Assembly: GCA_030123605.1 (NCBI GenBank)
Contig: CP126123.1
Span: forward strand, 4,059,237 to 4,123,236
Direction of reading: 5' to 3'
Source of the DNA: Nitrospira sp.
Lineage (GTDB): Bacteria; Nitrospirota; Nitrospiria; Nitrospirales; Nitrospiraceae
DNA: 64,000 nucleotides
The position numbers and the translations under genes were made by a program. Shown in pieces: positions 58,678-64,000 of this stretch. How positions within the stretch are numbered: position 1 is the first letter of the stretch; every line of letters begins with the position of its first letter. Below the pieces are notes generated by a model. It had not been told where the DNA came from and ran no database searches. It saw only the letters and a program-made list of their open reading frames with translations.

Positions 58678-59925
58678 ATGCAGACGGTGAAAAATCGACG
58701 AGTGGTACTCCAAGGGATCGCGGTCGGTGCGTTGCTACTGGCGGTGGTCATGACCGGCTACGGGGTGCAGCAGGGGTTGGCACAGGACGCCAAGGCGCAA
58801 GCGACGATCGAAAAGGCCTTTCCCAGTTCCAGCAAATGTAAGCGTTGCCATGAGCGGGTGTTCGAAGAGTGGGAAACCTCCCCGTTATCACGCTCGATCC
58901 ATACGCCGACCTTCCGTGCCGCGCTCGATGCCTATCTGACCTCTCAGTCGGGTAAAGACAAGGCGATGTGTTTTCGTTGCCATGCTCCGCATGTGCGTGA
59001 ATTTGCCGACCACGCTCAATTGTTCGTCACCCAGGCTCAATCGGGCGAACCGTCGTTGGACGGCGTGGCTTGCGTACAATGTCACCTCATCAAACAGGTG
59101 GATCGGACGAAACAGCCGCCTGAACCAAAATATGACCTCGGCAGCAAGACCATGTACGGGCCGTACAAGGATTTTGCACAGAACCTGGCGCACCAGTCGA
59201 TGGAGTTGGGTCTGTTCCACAAATCGGATCTTTGCTTGAATTGCCACCAGGTGGTGCCGGCTGCGGCGGAGCTCGGTAAGAGCAACGACCTCTTGGGCAA
59301 TTGGGATCAGAGCAAGGCCGTGAAGTCGGGGAAGGAATGTCAGACGTGCCACATGCCGGAACAGGTCGGTGAATCGGCCAACGGTGAAAACAAACGTAAA
59401 GTGGCCAACCATACCTTTCCGGGCCGGATCGGACAACTTCGGCAGGAAGCCGCCAAACTCAATGTGACGACCAAGGTCGAAGGGGAGAAGACCACCGTGA
59501 CGGTGGCCGTGCAGAGCCTGGTTCCCCACAACCTTCCGACGACCCATCCCGGATGGGTCGCTGTGGTGCTGGAGGTGGATATCAAAGGCAAGAACCTCAA
59601 GACCGTCTTCAGCGACAAGCGCGTCTACGGCCGGACCTATGCCGACGCCAAGGGCCAGAAGACCATCTTCGACTTCGAGGCTGTCAAGGTCCTCGAAGAA
59701 ACGGTCCTGAAGCCGGAAGAACAGCGGGTTGAAACCTTCACCTTCCCCACGCCAAAGGACACCAAGACCTTCGACGTCGAAGCCGTTCTGAGTTACGCTC
59801 CAGTGACCGGACCGGCTGCATTCCTGCAGCGTATCGAGGCGGAATCCTCCAAGGGGGCTCAAGACCCCGTGTTCCAATCCATCCCGATCGTCAAGTTCAG
59901 CGAGAATATTCCGGTCGTCAAATAA
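58678..59925 (+). CDS. Pentahaem cytochrome c (second of a tandem pair)
   Basis: The 415-residue protein has a signal peptide (IAVGALLLAVVMTGYGVQQGLA) and five haem sites (CKRCH, CFRCH, CVQCH, CLNCH, CQTCH) in the same arrangement as the preceding gene, including the segment KTMYGPYKDFAQNLAHQS, which matches MLYGPYADPEENLVHPA of its neighbour. The C-terminal domain is also beta-rich. The two are paralogues from a local duplication and probably share a transcript, with a 60-nt gap. ATG 58678 follows GCGGAGGAT. Confidence 0.87.
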   Translation: MQTVKNRRVVLQGIAVGALLLAVVMTGYGVQQGLAQDAKAQATIEKAFPSSSKCKRCHERVFEEWETSPLSRSIHTPTFRAALDAYLTSQSGKDKAMCFRCHAPHVREFADHAQLFVTQAQSGEPSLDGVACVQCHLIKQVDRTKQPPEPKYDLGSKTMYGPYKDFAQNLAHQSMELGLFHKSDLCLNCHQVVPAAAELGKSNDLLGNWDQSKAVKSGKECQTCHMPEQVGESANGENKRKVANHTFPGRIGQLRQEAAKLNVTTKVEGEKTTVTVAVQSLVPHNLPTTHPGWVAVVLEVDIKGKNLKTVFSDKRVYGRTYADAKGQKTIFDFEAVKVLEETVLKPEEQRVETFTFPTPKDTKTFDVEAVLSYAPVTGPAAFLQRIEAESSKGAQDPVFQSIPIVKFSENIPVVK

Positions 59926-60000
59926 CGGCGTTCGTCTCTCGTGAACCGTCGTTCGTTATGGACTGAGGGTCGTTCAAGCACGCGGGATACGGGCGACCCG

Positions 60001-60255
60001 TCATTCCGAGACGATCCGGGAGCCGGGAGACTTCATCTTGAAGATCTGAATCGCGCTGTAGATGCCTTTGGCGGGGTGGTTGAGGATGAGGCGTGAGTTC
60101 GTGATGTGGGTGTCGATCAACTCGTACTGCCCGCCGCTGTAGTAGATGTCGCAGTCGTCCATTTCGCAGTTCTTATAGACGTGATTGTCCAGTGCCAGCT
60201 TGGCCTTGCTGAACTTCTGTTGATCCACCAGGATATATTCCGGCGCCAGTCCCAT
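60001..60255 (-). CDS. Small conserved-looking hypothetical protein
   Basis: The 84-residue protein starts MGLAPEYILVDQQKFSK with a good GAGGAG site. The middle (LALDNHVYKNCEMDDCDIYY, YELIDTHITNSRLILNHP) resembles a short right-handed beta-helix or pentapeptide-like strand repeat. It has no signal peptide or membrane helix. No function is assigned. It is on the strand opposite to its neighbours. Confidence 0.65.
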   Translation of the reverse strand: MGLAPEYILVDQQKFSKAKLALDNHVYKNCEMDDCDIYYSGGQYELIDTHITNSRLILNHPAKGIYSAIQIFKMKSPGSRIVSE

Positions 60256-60751
60256 CGACTTCTCCTCGGGAATTCGCGCGCACTATAACAAAGTCGCTCC
60301 TTCACCGCAAACCTTGGACAGCGCGGCGCTGTTCCTTCCACCGATTATCCGGAATGTTTCTCCGTCAACCCGCATCATGCTCCACCCATTTTCCTCATCG
60401 ATAAAGCGAGGCCGGCCTGGTCATCCTTCTATCTATTGCCGCGTCCAACAAGTATTCTTTTCCACCATCGCCTCAAGGAGGGAGGGTGATTCAGTCTGCC
60501 TCCAGGTTTTTTCTTGATCCGCCTCGACCTCCCCTATAGAATGGCGCCACTTTTCAGATAGTTAGCATCTCCGTCTGTTGTCGAGCCCCATTGTGGTTTC
60601 TCGCTGGTTCATCTGCTCATGAGGAAACGAGGCGAGGGTCATTCTGTGACAACAGTCGATCAAGGTGAGGGTTTGTGTCAACTCAGGGCCGTATTCTGGC
60701 AGTTCAACTGGGTGCTCAGTTTCATCATTCTGCCGACAGGAGGAGAACACT
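60256..60751 (+). other. 496-nt intergenic region with the leader of the pyrophosphatase gene
   Basis: Apart from the promoter at 60514-60542, no convincing gene is seen. The transcript leader would be about 200 nt, unusually long, and ends in an AGGAGG site. No known riboswitch was recognised. Confidence 0.4.
60514..60542 (+). promoter_or_regulatory. Promoter for the pyrophosphatase gene
   Basis: TTGATC (60514-60519) and TAGAAT (60537-60542) are spaced by 17 nt. Confidence 0.5.
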
Positions 60752-62809
60752 GTGAGTGACTCAGCGATCATTACGTTTGCATTGATTGCAGCGGTGGCCG
60801 GGATTGCTTACGGCCTGTATCTCGCCATGTGGGTGTTCAAGCTCAACGCCGGTAATGCCAAAATGCAGGAGATTGCCAAGGCGATTCAAGAAGGCGCCGC
60901 AGCCTATATGAATCGCCAGTACCGCACGGTCGGCATGGTGGCGGCAGTTCTGTTCGTGTTGTTGTGGGGGGGCGGGGCCGTCTCGGACAAGTTTGGGTTG
61001 TTGACGGCGGTGGGTTTTTTGGTCGGGGCAGGGGCATCGGCCATCGCCGGCTATGTCGGCATGATCATCGCGGTCCGGGCCAACGTTCGTACGGCACAGG
61101 CGGCTCATGATGGGATGAATGCGGCCTTGACCGTGGCTTTCCGCGGGGGCGCTGTGACGGGGCTGTTGCTGATCGGGTTGGGTCTGTTGGCCATTACGAG
61201 TTTTTATACGCTGGCCTCTCAATTGGCTGGGCAAGAGAAGGCGATCCATGCCTTGCTGAGCCTGGGTTTCGGCGGCAGTTTGATTTCGGTGTTTGCGCGG
61301 GTCGGCGGCGGGATCTACACGAAGGCGGCGGATGTCGGTGCGGACCTCGTCGGGAAGGTTGAGGCAGGCATTCCGGAAGACGATCCGCGCAACCCGGCGG
61401 TCATCGCGGACAATGTGGGTGACAATGTCGGTGACTGCGCTGGGATGGCGGCAGATCTGTTTGAAACCTACGCGGTGACGACGGTGGCGGCCATGGTGTT
61501 GGCCTTTACGATGTTCAAGGGCGCCAGCGCGCCGATTCTCTATCCACTGGTTCTCGGCGGAGTGACGATCTTTGCGACTATCATCGGGATCCTGTTCGTG
61601 AAGGTCAGTCCGGGGGGGGAAATCATGCCGGCCCTATATAAGGGATTGTTCGTGGCCGGCGGCATTGCGGGAGTGGCGTTTTTCCCCATCACGACCACGA
61701 TCATGGAGGGGGTGGGCGGCGTGAGCGGCGTCAGCTATTACATCGCAGCCTTGATGGGGCTCGTCGTCACGTTGGCGATGGTCTTCATTACCGACTACTA
61801 TACGTCCAAGAGTTTCGTGCCGGTGAAGGCCATTGCCAAGGCCAGTGAAACCGGTCACGCCACGAACATCATCGCCGGATTGGCGGTCGGCATGCAGTCC
61901 ACTGCGTGGCCGGTAGTGGTGATCGGCGGGGCGATTCTCACGAGTTATTGGATCTGCGGCGGCGCGGCTTCCGGCGGTTTGTATGGCGTGGCGGTGGCGG
62001 CGGTATCCATGCTGTCGATGGCCGGGATTGTCGTGGCGATCGATGCCTTCGGGCCGATCACCGACAATGCGGGAGGCATCGCGGAAATGTCGCACCTCGG
62101 CAGCGAAGTGCGGAACATCACCGACCCGCTCGACGCGGTCGGCAACACGACGAAGGCGGTGACCAAGGGTTATGCCATCGGGTCTGCAGCCTTAGCGGCC
62201 GTCGTGCTGTTCGCCGAGTTCTCACGCGAAGTGGCGGCATACAATCCCGCTCTGGCTGCGTTCGACCTTTCCGATCCCAAGGTCCTGGTGGGGCTGTTCC
62301 TGGGCGGGATGTTGCCGTTCATTTTCGGTGCGCTCTGCATGAAAGCGGTGGGAGAAGCGGCTGGTCTGGTCGTCGAAGAGGTCCGACGGCAGTTTCGGAC
62401 GATCAAGGGCATCATGGAAGGGACCGGCAAACCTGAATATGGCACCTGTGTGGATATCGTGACACAGGCGGCGATTCAGAAGATGATGATCCCAGGGTTG
62501 ATTCCCGTGGCCTCGCCGATTCTGGTCGGGGCGATCCTCGGTCCTCAGGCGCTCGGCGGCGTGCTTGTCGGCAGCATCGTGACGGGGCTGTTCGTCGCGA
62601 TTTCGATGACCAGCGGTGGCGGCGCCTGGGATAACGCCAAGAAATACATTGAGGAGCAGGGCTTGAAGGGTACCGAGACCCACAAGGCGGCGGTGACCGG
62701 CGATACGGTCGGCGACCCCTATAAAGATACGGCTGGTCCGGCAATCAACCCGATGATCAAGGTCATCAACATCGTCGCGCTGCTGATCGTCTCGCTGATT
62801 GTCAAATAG
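60752..62809 (+). CDS. hppA: Membrane-bound proton-pumping pyrophosphatase, potassium-independent type
   Basis: The 685-residue protein (GTG start after AGGAGG) has about 16 helices and the catalytic motifs [53 protein letters not shown] and [17 protein letters not shown]. It couples pyrophosphate hydrolysis to proton export. In [15 protein letters not shown] the Lys and Thr match the potassium-independent subfamily rather than the Ala/Gly of potassium-dependent enzymes, as known from the family. Sodium versus proton transport cannot be fully excluded from this alone. It would save energy in an organism living on the small yield of nitrite oxidation. Confidence 0.95.
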   Translation: MSDSAIITFALIAAVAGIAYGLYLAMWVFKLNAGNAKMQEIAKAIQEGAAAYMNRQYRTVGMVAAVLFVLLWGGGAVSDKFGLLTAVGFLVGAGASAIAGYVGMIIAVRANVRTAQAAHDGMNAALTVAFRGGAVTGLLLIGLGLLAITSFYTLASQLAGQEKAIHALLSLGFGGSLISVFARVGGGIYTKAADVGADLVGKVEAGIPEDDPRNPAVIADNVGDNVGDCAGMAADLFETYAVTTVAAMVLAFTMFKGASAPILYPLVLGGVTIFATIIGILFVKVSPGGEIMPALYKGLFVAGGIAGVAFFPITTTIMEGVGGVSGVSYYIAALMGLVVTLAMVFITDYYTSKSFVPVKAIAKASETGHATNIIAGLAVGMQSTAWPVVVIGGAILTSYWICGGAASGGLYGVAVAAVSMLSMAGIVVAIDAFGPITDNAGGIAEMSHLGSEVRNITDPLDAVGNTTKAVTKGYAIGSAALAAVVLFAEFSREVAAYNPALAAFDLSDPKVLVGLFLGGMLPFIFGALCMKAVGEAAGLVVEEVRRQFRTIKGIMEGTGKPEYGTCVDIVTQAAIQKMMIPGLIPVASPILVGAILGPQALGGVLVGSIVTGLFVAISMTSGGGAWDNAKKYIEEQGLKGTETHKAAVTGDTVGDPYKDTAGPAINPMIKVINIVALLIVSLIVK

Positions 62810-62896
62810 TGGAAGACGTAACGCGTGACGCGTATTGCCCGGAGCGCTCCGAGCGAATAACCACCTACGAACGACGGTCTGCGTTTGCCTGTCGGC

Positions 62897-62926
62897 TTGA
62901 CGCGTTCGGCGACCCTAGAGTAATGT
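62897..62926 (+). promoter_or_regulatory. Promoter for pup
   Basis: TTGACG (62897-62902) and TAATGT (62921-62926) are separated by 18 nt, 50 nt before the ATG of pup. Confidence 0.5.
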
Positions 62927-62975
62927 GACGAGAAGGGTTAGTCGTAACAGTTCCTGATTGACGGGAGGTGCTCCG

Positions 62976-63173
62976 ATGGAGAAACAGGAGAGGAGACCGG
63001 AATCCAGGAAAGAATCCCATAGTAAGGAAGAGGTCAAGCCGAACCCTAAAGTCGTCGAGTCCGGGAAGAAAATGAAAGAGGACATCGACAAGCTGGTCGA
63101 TGAAATCGACGACGTCCTCGAAAAAAATGCCGAAGAATTTGTGAAGAACTACGTGCAAAAGGGGGGGGAATAG
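62976..63173 (+). CDS. pup: Pup, prokaryotic ubiquitin-like protein
   Basis: The 65-residue protein is highly charged, with the Pup-like central coiled-coil segment SGKKMKEDIDKLVDEIDDVL and C-terminus FVKNYVQKGGE. The terminal Gly-Gly-Glu is the form ready for ligation to lysines by PafA without deamidation by Dop. Pup tags proteins for the bacterial proteasome; the system is known outside Actinobacteria in Nitrospirota. The start at 62976 follows GGGAGG, and a longer in-frame start at 62958 is less likely. No proteasome, pafA or dop gene lies in the window. The gene stands alone between hppA and recJ. Confidence 0.87.
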   Translation: MEKQERRPESRKESHSKEEVKPNPKVVESGKKMKEDIDKLVDEIDDVLEKNAEEFVKNYVQKGGE

Positions 63174-63187
63174 TCCCCTCCCTTTTT
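63157..63187 (+). terminator. Rho-independent terminator overlapping the end of pup
   Basis: GGGGGGGG (63161-63168) pairs with CCCCTCCC (63175-63182, one G-U), flanked by AAAA and TTTTT; the pup stop codon TAG lies in the loop. Confidence 0.8.
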
Positions 63188-63292
63188 AATTGTGTGCTCC
63201 GTTCCGATCTCCCTCCCTTCACCTGAGGTTCATCCGTCAACCACAGGGCTCATCGCTCCGTTCACCTCATTCTTGTCAGGTCGGTGCCTCGT

Positions 63293-63321
63293 TTGACAAA
63301 GATGGGGTGAGTCGATACCAT
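63293..63321 (+). promoter_or_regulatory. Promoter for recJ
   Basis: TTGACA (63293-63298) and TACCAT (63316-63321) are spaced by 17 nt, 65 nt before the recJ ATG. Confidence 0.6.
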
Positions 63322-63385
63322 TCCCTTTACTTCTCAGTCACTTCTGAATGTTTTGCAGAGAGTCAGGGAGAGAGATAGAGGATCC

Positions 63386-64000
63386 ATGCGGGAAAAACTG
63401 TGGGTATTTCGACCGTCGGATGTTGCATTGCAGAACAACCTGTCGCGGATGTTGTCGATCTCGCCTGTGACGGCATCGGTGTTACTTGCGCGCGGTGTGA
63501 CCACCGCCGATGAGGCGAGTCGATGGATGTCCGGGGCCCCGGACGGTCCGCATGATCCGTTCTTGATTCCCGATATGGAGCTGGCCGTCGAGCGGTTGCA
63601 TCTGGCCCTCTCTCGGCAGGAGCAAGTCTGTTTCTATGGCGACTATGATGTCGATGGGGTGTCGGCCACGAGTCTCTACCTGTCGTTCTATCAAGGCCTC
63701 GGGGGGAATGGCTGCGGGTATATTCCGCATCGAGTCCGAGAGGGATACGGTTTGAACGAAGGGGCGATCCGACATCTGGCACAGGAGGGCGTCACGTTGT
63801 TGGTGACTTCCGACTGCGGTACGACTTCCCATCGCGAGATTGCACTCGCCCGGCAGCTGGGCATGGATGTCGTCGTGACGGATCACCACCAGACGGATGC
63901 CACGATGCCTCCGGCCCTCGCCGTGCTCAATCCCCATCGGCGAGGCGCGATGTATCCGTTCAAGGGACTTTGCTCAGCCGGACTGGCCTATAAGGTGGTG
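63386..64000 (+). CDS. recJ: RecJ single-stranded-DNA-specific exonuclease (N-terminal part, runs off the window)
   Basis: The open frame of 205 codons to the window edge starts MREKLWVFRPSDV. It contains the DHH-family motifs CFYGDYDVDGVSATSLYL, VTSDCGTTSHREIA and VVVTDHHQTDATMPPALAV, all diagnostic of RecJ. The protein degrades single-stranded DNA 5' to 3' in recombination and repair. The C-terminal DHHA1 and OB domains would lie beyond the window. Confidence 0.93.
   Translation, partial: MREKLWVFRPSDVALQNNLSRMLSISPVTASVLLARGVTTADEASRWMSGAPDGPHDPFLIPDMELAVERLHLALSRQEQVCFYGDYDVDGVSATSLYLSFYQGLGGNGCGYIPHRVREGYGLNEGAIRHLAQEGVTLLVTSDCGTTSHREIALARQLGMDVVVTDHHQTDATMPPALAVLNPHRRGAMYPFKGLCSAGLAYKVV

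Noticed and set aside
60600-60660. Hammerhead-like ATGAGGAAACGAGG in the pyrophosphatase leader
   Set aside because: The required CUGAUGA core and three stems are not present.

Overview
The window most likely comes from a nitrite-oxidising bacterium of the genus Nitrospira or a close relative in the Nitrospirota. Four things point there: a NarJ/TorD-type chaperone beside NxrC-like (ethylbenzene-dehydrogenase-gamma-type) haem proteins, two unusual cytochrome bd-like oxidase paralogues, many c-type cytochromes, and a Pup (prokaryotic ubiquitin-like) gene ending in Gly-Gly-Glu. The nxrA and nxrB genes themselves are not in the window. The assignment rests on gene content, not on a marker-gene phylogeny.

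Layout. Positions 1-3650 (minus strand) hold the proximal part of a type I-C CRISPR-cas operon (cas3, cas5, start of cas8c), preceded by a small translationally coupled ORF and a structured leader. Positions 3865-6803 (minus) hold a KimA-like APC permease followed by a secreted PKD-type protein. Positions 7160-17207 (plus) form a copper-protein block: a giant 1621-residue multicopper oxidase, three secreted cupredoxin-like proteins, a secreted hypothetical and a HEAT-repeat protein. Positions 17417-25666 carry a methyltransferase, a DUF420 protein, a PCP_red-domain protein, membrane proteins, the first cytochrome bd-like oxidase, a DUF3047 protein and two membrane-anchored formylglycine-generating-enzyme-like proteins. 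Positions 25620-32526 form a respiratory block: three tiny single-pass membrane ORFs, a second bd-like oxidase, a membrane cytochrome c with one normal-looking and one histidine-less haem site plus a third site, a membrane monohaem cytochrome c, and a dihaem cytochrome c fused to an NxrC-like domain.

Positions 32552-44881 are mostly housekeeping: mobA, a family 9 glycosyltransferase, argS, tgt, yajC-secD-secF, then a multi-PAS histidine kinase and an NtrC-type regulator with an altered GAFTGA loop. Positions 46194-59925 look like a nitrite-oxidoreductase accessory region: a HELMH protein, a polyferredoxin, a NarJ-like chaperone, two NxrC-like proteins, a cobalamin-type radical SAM protein, TatA, TPR and NHL-repeat proteins, a PDZ protein and two pentahaem cytochromes c. 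Positions 60001-64000 contain a small hypothetical, a proton-pumping pyrophosphatase, pup and the start of recJ.

Taken together, the window combines periplasmic redox proteins (multicopper oxidase, cupredoxins, multihaem cytochromes, NxrC-like subunits), candidate terminal oxidases, and the maturation and export functions that a molybdenum enzyme of the DMSO-reductase family needs (MobA, NarJ-like chaperone, TatA, polyferredoxin). The most unusual parts are the copper-oxidase block, the small membrane ORFs beside the second oxidase, and several local regulatory structures. No CRISPR array, tRNA, rRNA or insertion sequence was recognised.
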